A stretch of 64,000 nt of DNA from Petunia secreta (lineage: Eukaryota > Streptophyta > Magnoliopsida > Solanales > Solanaceae), in the NCBI GenBank assembly GCA_029990175.1, contig JARKIP010000022.1, positions 23,782,001 through 23,846,000 on the forward strand, read 5' to 3'. This document shows, piece by piece, positions 56,319 through 64,000 of the stretch (positions are counted from its first letter, which is position 1; each line of letters opens with the position of its first letter). The notes below the pieces were generated by a model. It had not been told where the DNA came from. It saw only the letters and a program-made list of their open reading frames with translations, and ran no database searches. The position numbers and the translations under genes are program-made.

Positions 56319-56497
56319 TGATAATAACCAAACCCCCACAAGACCCTTCACATGGAGCAAAGCTAAGGAGATCCAAGGAGTCCATTTACACTTGGTGAAG
56401 AGAGGCCTCGAAGAAGGAAGCGAGTGGAAGCCATTCGGGGTGATCTCACTAGGCCTCACGCCTAAGGAAGAAGGAGGCACAGCAGAGCCAGGCGCCC
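56319..56497 (+). repeat. Element Z 3' LTR, first part
   Basis: Aligns with 49400-49578 of the 5' LTR and ends GAGCCAGGCGCCC at the W insertion. Its reading frame continues pol past the site of the 5' LTR's premature stop. Confidence 0.93.
56493..56497. repeat. Target site duplication CGCCC of W (left copy)
   Basis: CGCCC precedes the W LTR and recurs at 63987-63991. The target lies inside a GGCGCC palindrome unit of the Z LTR. Confidence 0.88.
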
Positions 56498-57246
56498 TGA
56501 TGCAGCCCGAACACGTGCTGATCAAGTGTTCGACCCACCGAGGAGACCGATGACAAGAAGCCAAGCCAAGCTGCTGAACGATGTGCACGTTCACTTAGCC
56601 TGGCCGAAGGAAAACAATTGCTCCGAAGCTGAGTGGCCGGGCTCAAGAATCGAAGGCATTATCTTCAGATTTGAGCCCGAAGGCAAAGTGACCGAGGACA
56701 ATGAGCTCGAAGACAATTGAGCGTCCGAAGACAACGAGTGTGTTCGAGCAGACAAACGAGAACCGAAGCCAAGGCTTACCGAAGTCAAGTCTGCCGAACA
56801 CATTTTAACTCAGCCCTGCGTGGCTTATTTCTATTGGTCGCCTGTGCCCCTTTTACTAGTTTACCCTTAGTATTTCCTATATAAACCTTGTTTCCTTTCA
56901 GTGTAAAGACAGCTAGTTTTGAACAATGATAAATTAATGAAAGTGCCGAGCACCTTTCTCTTGTCTCCGTCGTGAGCAAAATCCTGTGAGGGATTTTATG
57001 GACTTGTGGCTTTCGGTTAATCCGATTGAACATTCCTCTTTGATCATTCAGTTTGCAAGAGGCAATGTTCTCTTGAGGATTGTTGCATAGTTAGGGTGAT
57101 TCTTATGTCCCTTTTGATCGAGCTTTGAGACAGGTTCCTCACTGTTCTTTCGAAAGAAGCAAGTTTTGTCTTGCTTCTACCTTTTATCTATCTTGTTTTT
57201 CTTCCGCGTTTGTGCTTAGCAACTCCTTCGGGTTTGCATTGCACCA
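56498..57246 (+). repeat. Element W 5' LTR
   Basis: Ends TGATGCAGCCCG and GCATTGCACCA. Contains the pol-tail reading (RRPMTRSQAKLLNDVHVHLA), an inverted CCAAT (ATTGG at 56834) and a TATA box at 56878. Confidence 0.95.
56878..56885 (+). promoter_or_regulatory. W LTR TATA box
   Basis: TATATAAA, with an inverted CCAAT box about 45 bases upstream. Repeated at 63618-63625 in the 3' LTR. Confidence 0.7.
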
Positions 57247-57249
57247 TCT

Positions 57250-57262
57250 TGGTATCAGAGCA
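57250..57262 (+). other. Element W primer binding site
   Basis: TGGTATCAGAGCA, initiator tRNA-Met type, three bases after the LTR end. Confidence 0.93.
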
Positions 57263-58354
57263 CGGTTTGGGCTTGTTTCTACAACCCCAAATCCTGTTCA
57301 AGTTATCTTTACCTTTCGTGCGTTGTGTCTTTGTTTTCCATTTCGTGTTCTTGATTTGGTTGTGTTACTGTTGGTGTTCTTACTTTACAAAAAAAAAAAA
57401 AAAATTGTGTTTGATTGTTGGTTGTTTGGGATAAACAACCATTGATTCTTGTTCACCATTGTTTCCTGATTCCAACAAGTACCCGACGTACTGATTTCGT
57501 GACTAGGGTTTCTTGGTGAAATTTTGGACTGTTTTGAGCTTTAAATTGTGGCTGGAACTTGAACCCCATTGAGTTTGGTTGAAACCGATGAAGATTGGTG
57601 GTTCTTGAGTGATTTGGGTTTGTTGTTGCTTGAAAATCGGAGTTCTGAGTTTGGATTCGTTGTCCGTACGCCGGAAAATTGTTACAAAATCGTAACAGTG
57701 TACGACACGAACGAGCTGGTTCTTAGCTCGAAGAACTTGAACTGAATCCCTCCGATGCTGTTGAAACCGGAGCTGAAAAGGCAACCCAGATCTTGTTGAG
57801 TTTGTGGTCAGTGAACCGAAGTTCACTGTTCCATTGAAGAAGAAGGGGTAAAAGTTTAAACATCCAAACCCCAGGTGAAAGTTGTCGGCTGAGAAAAGAA
57901 AAGTGGATAAGGTAAAAACCCTATCTGTACCAAGGAGGGACCACTCTTGTACGGACAAGAGTTGTTGTGATCGAAAAGGATTCCAAAAGGGAATCAAAGG
58001 GTAGATTCTCCTAGGTTCTCAATTTCTTTCGTGTCAAATTTCTAGTTAGTGGATCTTTTGAGTAATTGTCCTACTCGAGGTCGTACTAACTCGTTGAGCT
58101 GATAGGAACTCGTGCGAAGGGGTGACCGAAGTCCAAACTTCTGTAGAAGTTTCTTTTGACTCCCCGAGCTCAGTTAAAAGCGTCTGTTCCATCGAGTCGA
58201 ACATCACTTCACTCTTCCCGAAGAGACAGTGACTATTGTCGAACTTGAAGGATCTTAGAGGACCGATCAATCAGACGAGCCATTGTTAACAAGTCTTTGA
58301 GTGATCAAAAACCGAACCCATAAATTGAGTGGACCCGAGTGCCACCCATCAAAG
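57263..58354 (+). other. Element W leader
   Basis: A 1.1-kb untranslated leader with a poly-A run at 57389-57403. No gene is recognised; the open frames on the minus strand lack domains. Confidence 0.75.
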
Positions 58355-58414
58355 GTGAGGGAGTGTGAGAGGTGATTTCTAACCCTAACATTTGTTTGAT
58401 CTTGACTTGTGCAG
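58355..58414 (+). promoter_or_regulatory. Intron-like cassette upstream of W gag
   Basis: GTGAGGGAGTGTGAGAGG, TTCTAACCCTAACATTTG (two branch-point-like CTAAC) and TTGTGCAG in 60 nt, ending five bases before the former start codon. Confidence 0.6.
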
Positions 58415-58419
58415 GTACC

Positions 58420-59888
58420 ATTGCTGGAAACGATGGCAAAGGCATTGAGAAGCCCGAAGTGTCGTTAGCCGATCTCATGGCTGCGATACAAGGTGTCAGT
58501 GCCGAAGTAAGAGGAGTGAGTGTTCGAGTAGCTCAACTCGAACAAGGAAGTGCGTCCGTGGCCATGCATGGATCCGGCGCTGGAACTAGCCAATCCACTC
58601 CGATGAAACCTGAACTGTACGCTGAGCTTGTACGACAACATCAGTTGACAAGTGAGGCCATTCGAAGATAGCTTAACTTGGGCAATCCCCAAGCGCAACA
58701 AAACTTGGGCAATCCCCAAGCTGGTTATCAAAACATGGGCATTCCCCGAGGAGAAAGGATACCACTTCCAAGGGCCCGAAGAGATCTTGGAGCCGTTGTC
58801 GAAGAGGTTATCGAAGAGGAATTTCCCGAAGACGAATATGAGAATGAGCCGCCATTCGCTCAACGAAGGCAGGCTCACTGAGGTCGTGGAAATTTCCGAG
58901 GTCGAGGCCGAGGCGCAAATGTTGAAAGAAATATTGAGCGTGAGGCTGATGATCGTGGTGATGAGTATCCCGAACAGGCTCGTGGTGTTCGAGACTCAAA
59001 TTTGAACAGTGTAAAGATCACTATTCCACCCTTTAAAGGAACCAGTGATCCCGATGGGTATCTTGAATGGAAGCTTAAAATGGAGCGCATCTTTGAAACC
59101 AATGAGATGACCGATGAGAGAAAAGCTGCCCATGCCATTGCTTCGTTCGAAGCTTATGCATCAACATGGTGGGAATCTGACAAGAGGCATAGACGAAGGA
59201 ATGACTATCCCGAAGTCACTACCTGGCCACAATTGAGAAGAGCAATGGATGCTAAGTATTTGAGTGCCAAGTACAGGCAAACTCAGATGCAAAAACTCTA
59301 TGAGCTAAAGCAAGGGTCCAAATCAGTTCAAGAGTACCACGATGAATTTGAAAAGGTTTGACTGAATCTTGATCTGACCGAAGACGAGGAACAAGCCATT
59401 ATCCGGTTCAAAAATGGCTTGGCTAGGGATGTGTCCTCTCAGTTGAGACTCCACGTGTACCACACGTTGGAAGATTTGTTTGATGCTGCTACCAAAGCTG
59501 AAAAGTTGGTGAAGGACGATAAGGCAAACCGGTATCGAGGAGTCACTACTTCTACTCCCTTGAATCGAGGTAAAGATTGGAAGAGTCCAAACCAAACAAG
59601 TGCTAACACTGTTCGAGATTCGAAGAAACCCTTCGAAAGAGGTGTGACCGTTAACCAGTCGAGAGAAGTGGGAGGTAAAGTTCAGCTTAACTCTCCTAGT
59701 GCTTCAAATATTCAGTGTCACAAGTGCAAAGGTTATGGTCACATGGCAAAAGAGTGTCCAACTCGCAAAGTTATGCTTCTGCTCGAAGATGGAACCGTCC
59801 ATGAGCAAGCGAGTGAGAATTTATCGAGGAGACTGACCGAGCTGATGGTGATGATGATCGTGAGGCTACCGAAGCTGATCATCCGGAA
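58420..59888 (+). pseudogene. Element W gag (start codon lost, three stops)
   Basis: The codon aligned with the ATG of X and Y is ATT (58420-58422). One frame then runs with stops at 58669 (TAG), 58879 (TGA) and 59359 (TGA). The last two are single-base changes from CGA, and the first could come from CAG or similar. Content: coiled-coil start, LGNPQAQQNLGNPQAGYQNM linker repeats, GRGNFRGRGRGAN basic linker, gag core (NSVKITIPPFKGTSDPDGYL, ERIFETNEMTDERKAAHAIA, QKLYELKQGSKSVQEYHDEF) and zinc knuckle CHKCKGYGHMAKEC near 59718-59760. A frameshift near 59816 separates it from the protease frame. Confidence 0.92.
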
Positions 59889-62800
59889 ATGTTTCTTATG
59901 GTTCGAAGGAATTTGAGCTGCATGACTCTTGAAGAAGAGGACAACCAAAAAGAAAACCTCTTTCATGCCCGATGTCGAGTAAGGGGAAAGGTGTGTTCGA
60001 TGATCATTGATTCCGGTAGTTGTGCCAATGTAGTAAGCCAAACTTTGGTTTCACAGATGGGATTACCTACGATGAAGCATCCCCACCCTTACAAATTACA
60101 ATGGCTGAATGAGTGTGGAGAATTGAGAGTTGTCAAACAAGTGTGGATCAAGTTTAGAATCGGAGAGTATCAAGATGAAATGATATTCGTTGTGGTTCCG
60201 ATGCAAGCTTGTCATTTGCTATTGGGTCGACCGTGGCAATATGACCGGACAGCTGTTCACAATGGCAGATCCAACACTTACACTGTAAAGCTCGAAGGGA
60301 AGAGTTTCATACTCAAACCCCTCTCTCCAAAACAAGTCACCGAGGACTATAAACGAATGAAAGAATTGAAAGAAGAGGCCGAAGCTAAACTTCCGATGGG
60401 AGCAAAATTGGGGCCCGAAGAGACAAACACTCTGCCCGAAGTAAAAGGAATTTGTGCAATCATGCAACCGGGTGAATTATTCCGAGGCAACGACAACGGT
60501 CAGATGATGATTTGCCTCGTGCACAAGGGTATCTTTCTAAACTCTAATGATGATTTTTCTAACGATAACCCTTTGCCTTTGTTTGTTCGTAAAGTTTTGC
60601 TGGACTTCGAGGACATGTTTCCCGAGGAAATGCCAGGTGGATTACCTCGGTTGAGAGGAATCGAGCACCAAATTGACTTCGTACCGGGGTCTCAAATCCC
60701 CAACAAACCTGCATACCGGTGTAATCCCGAAGACACCAAAGAGCTCCAACGGCAGGTTGATGAGTTGATGAACAAGGGCCTCGTTCGTGAGAACTTGAGT
60801 CCTTGTGCCGTTCCTGTTATACTTGTCCCAATGAAAGATGGAACATGGCGAATGTGTGTTGACTGTCGAGCAGTCAACAAAATAATGATAAAGTATCGTC
60901 ATCCTATCCCTCGATTAGATGACATGCTAGATGAGTTAAGTGGTTCTTCCTGCTTTGCGAAGATAGACCTCAGGTCCGGTTACCACCAGATTCGAATGAA
61001 ACCCGGAGACGAGTGGAAAACCGCATTCAAGACCAAATTCAGTCTATATGAATGGTTGGTAATGCCTTTTGGCTTATCCAATGCACCGAGCACATTCATG
61101 CGATTGATGAACCATGTGCTCAAACCGTTCATAAACAAGTTCGTTGTCGTTTATTTCGATGACATACTTGTTTATAGCAGAACCGTGGATGAACATGTCG
61201 AACACCTAAGGCAAGTGCTTGAAAAGCTTCGAGAAGAAAAGTTGTATGCCAACTTCAAGAAATGCGCCTTCGGTGTCGATCGTGTAGTCTTTCTTTGATT
61301 TGTTGTCAGTGCTAATGGTGTCGAAGTCGACGAATCAAAAGTCGAAGCCATCAAAGATTGGCCAACTCCAACATCGGTAACACAAGTTCGTAGCTTCCAT
61401 GGCTTAGCTAGCTTTTACCGAAGGTTTGTTCGTGACTTTAGCACCGTGGCAGCTCCTTTAACCGAGCTGGTGAAGAAAGACCGTCCATTTGTGTGGGAAG
61501 AGTCCCAAGAAAGGGATTTCCAAGAGTTGAAACGGAGGCTTTGCTCTGCCCCGTTGTTGCAACTCCCTGACTTCGGCAAAGCATTCGAAGTCGAGTGTGA
61601 TGCGTCGGAGTTGGGATCGGAGGAGTGCTGATGCAAGAATCGAAGCCAATCGCTTACTTTAGCGAAAAGCTTAAGGGTGCAACTTTGAATTACTCTACGT
61701 ATGATAGAGAATTGTATGCCCTCGTTCGAGCACTCGCCCATTGGCAGCATTATTTTTGGCCTCGAGAGTTTGTGATCAAGAGTGATCATGAGTCTTTGAA
61801 ACATCTCCGAGGTCAGGAGAAATTGAATCGAAGAAATGCCAAGTGGGTTGAATTTATTGAGAGCTTTCCCTATGTAATTCATTACAAAAAGGGTAAAGAC
61901 AATGTTGTGGCCGATGCGCTATCAAGGAAATTTGCCTTAGCGACCACTCTCGCCTCTAGGCTCATGGGATTCGAAAGCATCAAGTCGATGTACGAAGACG
62001 ATCCCAAGCTGAAATGCGTTCGAGACGCAATTTTGAGTGGCCGAAGGGTTGAGAAATATCAATGGAATGATGGCTACCTCTTCAAGAATGGGAGGGTTTG
62101 TGTGCCAGTGTCATCGTGGAGAGAGCTCTTGGTTCGAGAAGCTCACTCCGGTGGACTGATGGGACACTTCGGTGTCGACAAAACTCTTGGTATCTTGACC
62201 GAGCAGTTCCATTGGCCCAAAATGCGACGAGATGTGGAAAAGCTTTGCAACGCTTGTCTCGTTTGCAAGAAGGCAAAATCGAAGTCCAACCCTCATGGTT
62301 TGTACACCCCGTTACCTGTGCCTAATCGACCTTGGGTTGATATATCCATGGACTTTGTCTTGGGGTAACCGAGATCGGGGGGAGGGCATGATAGCATATT
62401 CATTGTGGTTGACCGTTTTTCAAAAATGGCTCACTTTATACCTTGCAAAAAGTGTGATGATGCCCAGCATGTAGCTACATTGTTTATCTCTAATGTGTTA
62501 AAATTGCATGGTGTGCCTCGCACTATTGTGAGTGATCGAGACTCAAAATTCTTGAGTCATTTCTGGAAGTGTTTGTGGGGTGCCCTCGGCACCAAGCTAC
62601 TATTCTCGACGTCTCACCATCCTCAGACTGATGGACAAACCGAGGTAGTTAACCGAACCTTGGGATCTTTGCTTCGAGCAATGACCAAAGGGAAGGTTGG
62701 AAACTGGGCTGATCGTTTGCCCATAATGGAGTTTGCATACAATCGAACGGTGCATAGAATGATCAACATGACCCCGTTTGAATGTGTGTATGGCTTTAAT

Positions 62801-63460
62801 CCTTTGATTCCACTTGATTTAACCCCATTGCCTCGAGATTCTGTTCTTGATTTTGAAGGTACTCGACGAGCAGCCGCCTTGATCGAATTGCATGCAAAGG
62901 TGAAGAAGAACCTCGAGGAGGCCTATGTAAAGGTTGCCTTAAAGAAAAACAAGGGGCGTAAAAAGCTGGAATTGAAGAAAGGAGATTGGGTTTGGGTTCA
63001 CTTCCGAAAGGAACGGTTCCCGAACCAAAGAAAAGAAAAGTTGGCTCCTCGAGGGGATGGTCCATTTCAAGTGTTGACCAAGATCAACAACAATGCTTAT
63101 GTGATCGACCTCCCTGGTGAGTATAATGTGTCCAACACCTTTAATGTTGCTGACTTAGCTCCTTGTGTTGTAGGTCCAACTTCGGAGGACGAGGAGGGCT
63201 TGATTTCGAGGACGAAATCTTCTCAAGAAGGGGAGGATGATGCAGCCCGAACACGTGCTGATCAAGTGTTCGACCCACCGAGGAGACCGATGACAAGAAG
63301 CCAAGCCAAGCTGCTGAACGATGTGCACGTTCACTTAGCCTGGCCGAAGGAAAACAATTGCTCCGAAGCTGAGTGGCCGGGCTCAAGAATCGAAGGCATT
63401 ATCTTCAGATTTGAGCCCGAAGGCAAAGTGACCGAGGACTATGAGCTCGAAGACAATTGA
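59889..63460 (+). pseudogene. Element W pol: protease, RT, RNase H, integrase and LTR-encoded tail
   Basis: Protease VCSMIIDSGSCANVVSQTL (near 60005) and LLLGRPWQYDR. RT FAKIDLRSGYHQIRMKPGDE and VVVYFDDILVYS (YFDD near 61160). RNase H YDRELYALVRALAHW and KSDHESLKHLRGQ. Integrase has zinc ligands HSGGLMGHFG and CNACLVCKKAKS, then Asp in VDISMDFVLG, Asp in IVSDRDSKFL and Glu in TDGQTEVVNRTL. The tail SSQEGEDDAARTRADQVFDP runs into PMTRSQAKLL, with the last 74 codons lying in the 3' LTR; the natural stop is at 63458. Breaks: TGA 61296, a one-base loss in a G run near 61608, and TAA 62366. Only three lesions separate this pol from openness. Confidence 0.94.
63225..63237 (+). other. Element W polypurine tract
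   Basis: AAGAAGGGGAGGA abuts TGATGCAGCCC and is also part of the pol coding sequence (QEGED). Confidence 0.88.
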
Positions 63461-63986
63461 GAGTCCGAAGACAACGAGTGTGTTCGAGCAGACAAACGAG
63501 AACCGAAGCCAAGGCTTACCGAAGTCAAGTCTGCCGAACACATTTTAACTCAGCCCTGCGTGGCTTATTTCTATTGGTCGCCTGTGCCCCTTTTACTAGT
63601 TTACCCTTAGTATTTCCTATATAAACCTTGTTTCCTTTCAGTGTAAAGACAGCTAGTTTTGAACAATGATAAATTAATGAAAGTGCCGAGCACCTTTCTC
63701 TTGTCTCCGTCGTGAGCAAAATCCTGTGAGGGATTTTATGGACTTGTGGCTTTCGGTTAATCCGATTGAACATTCCTCTTTGATCATTCAGTTTGCAAGA
63801 GGCAATGTTCTCTTGAGGATTGTTGCATAGTTAGGGTGATTCTTGTGTCCCTTTTGATCGAGCCTTGAGACAGGTTCCTCACTGTTCTTTCTAAAGAAGC
63901 AAGTTTTGTCTTGCTTCTACCTTTTATCTATCTTGTTTTTCTTCCGCGTTTGTGCTTAGCAACTCCTTCGGGTTTGCATTTCACCA
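63238..63986 (+). repeat. Element W 3' LTR
   Basis: 749 bp, offset exactly 6,740 from the 5' LTR, with no indels. The differences I see are at CTATGAG/CAATGAG, GAGAGTCC/GAGCGTCC, CTTGTGTC/CTTATGTC, GAGCCTTG/GAGCTTTG, TTTCTAAAG/TTTCGAAAG and CATTTCACC/CATTGCACC. Confidence 0.95.
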
Positions 63987-64000
63987 CGCCCCGCCTAGCC
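63987..64000 (+). repeat. Element Z 3' LTR resumes (with CGCCC duplication)
   Basis: CGCCC (63987-63991) is the right copy of the W duplication, followed by CGCCTAGCC. This matches the Z 5' LTR just after position 49579. Confidence 0.85.

Larger units (their letters stand above)
53300..56497 (+). pseudogene. Element Z pol: RT, RNase H, integrase, LTR-encoded tail
   Basis: It continues the gag frame. RT includes GTWRMCVDCRAVNKITVKYR, FTKIDLRSGYHQIRMKPGDE and VVVYFDDILFYS (catalytic YFDD near 54240). RNase H includes EVECDASGVGIGGVLMQDSK, YEKELYALVRAL and KSDHESLKHL. Integrase includes zinc ligands HEAHCGGLMGHFG and CNNCLECKRAKS, then the catalytic triad in LDISMDFVMG, IVSDRDTKFL and TDGQTEVVNRTLG. 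The GPF/NNAY region and the tail SSQEGEDDNNQTPTRPF then enter the 3' LTR. Stops lie at 54092, 54437, 54500, 54923, 55142 and 55310, and a one-base loss in a G run near 55455 shifts the frame. Several stops fall where W has Trp or Arg codons. Confidence 0.92.
56498..63986 (+). mobile_element. Element W: complete CRM-like retrotransposon, young insertion
   Basis: 7,489 bp with two 749-bp LTRs, PBS TGGTATCAGAGCA at 57250, gag, pol, polypurine tract and the CGCCC duplication. The LTRs differ at six positions by my reading (over 99% identity). It is of the same broad family as X, Y and Z but a distinct subfamily: the LTR and leader lack GGCGCC palindromes, and the coding sequence is rich in CGA and GAAG codons. 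Gag and pol carry five stops and two frameshifts, and the gag start codon is changed. Confidence 0.94.
49400..64000 (+). mobile_element. Element Z: CRM-like full-length copy, 3' LTR split by W and cut by window end
   Basis: 5' LTR 49400-50188, PBS at 50192, leader, gag, pol, polypurine tract, and 3' LTR from 56319. Element W sits in the 3' LTR (56498-63986), and Z resumes at 63987 to the window end. The RT, RNase H and integrase wording (YEWLVMPFGLSNAPSTFMRL, HESLKHLRGQEKLNKRHAK, KGKDNVVADALSRK) is that of the CRM clade of chromoviruses. Pol is one long reading broken by seven stops and two frameshifts. Confidence 0.9.

Noticed and set aside
1..64000. Host protein genes, tRNA or rRNA genes, bacterial-type operons or promoters
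   Set aside because: Every recognisable domain belongs to LTR retrotransposons or their cargo. The only tRNA-like strings are primer binding sites next to LTR ends.

Overview
This is plant nuclear DNA, made almost entirely of nested LTR retrotransposons. I found no host single-copy gene, tRNA or rRNA. The families (Athila, Tekay/Del, Tat/Retand, CRM-like chromovirus, SIRE/Maximus-like Ty1/copia) and the spliced transposon-type gene fit a dicot, probably an asterid (Solanales or Lamiales type repeats). The species call is low confidence. Four CRM-like copies plus a solo LTR, with three copies inserted into one another, suggest heterochromatin and possibly pericentromere or centromere. Layout. 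1-2135 (minus) is Athila protease/RT fused to the protease start and gag tail of a Tekay element; the rest of that Tekay gag and its 5' LTR lie at 25384-28800. Between them, flanked by the 5-bp duplication TGCAC, sits a 23-kb element (2136-25378, minus). Its internal region carries no gag-pol, only a decayed plant-mobile-domain-like gene (18901-20560) and two tandem arrays (46-bp and 29-bp units). The 3' LTR of that element is split by a complete Tat/Retand element (3275-12727, minus, duplication AATAG). This has gag, protease, RT, RNase H, archaeal-type RNase H and a truncated integrase. On the opposite strand it carries a four-exon gene with its own TATA box. 28860-32346 is a decayed copia element, apparently entered by an Athila element (3' LTR 32347-33581, env-position ORF, integrase, RNase H, RT). 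That Athila contains a CRM-like solo LTR (34916-35706, duplication ACAAT). Its pol is split by a CRM-like element X (40773-47054, minus) that lacks RT, RNase H and integrase. From 47641 to the end the strand is plus, and three CRM-like copies of one broad family nest head to tail: Y (gag to protease, to 49399) contains Z (49400 onward), whose 3' LTR contains W (56498-63986, duplication CGCCC). W is the youngest: its 749-bp LTRs differ at six positions that I found by eye. Z resumes for the last 14 bases. Coding regions in every element are broken by stops or frameshifts, so none looks autonomous now. The most notable points are: the spliced antisense gene inside the Tat element; an intron-like cassette conserved just before gag in all four CRM-like copies; GC-rich palindromes shared by the LTR and leader in X and Z; the in-frame Tekay/Athila protease chimera; and the TGACGTGGC-bearing 29-bp array.
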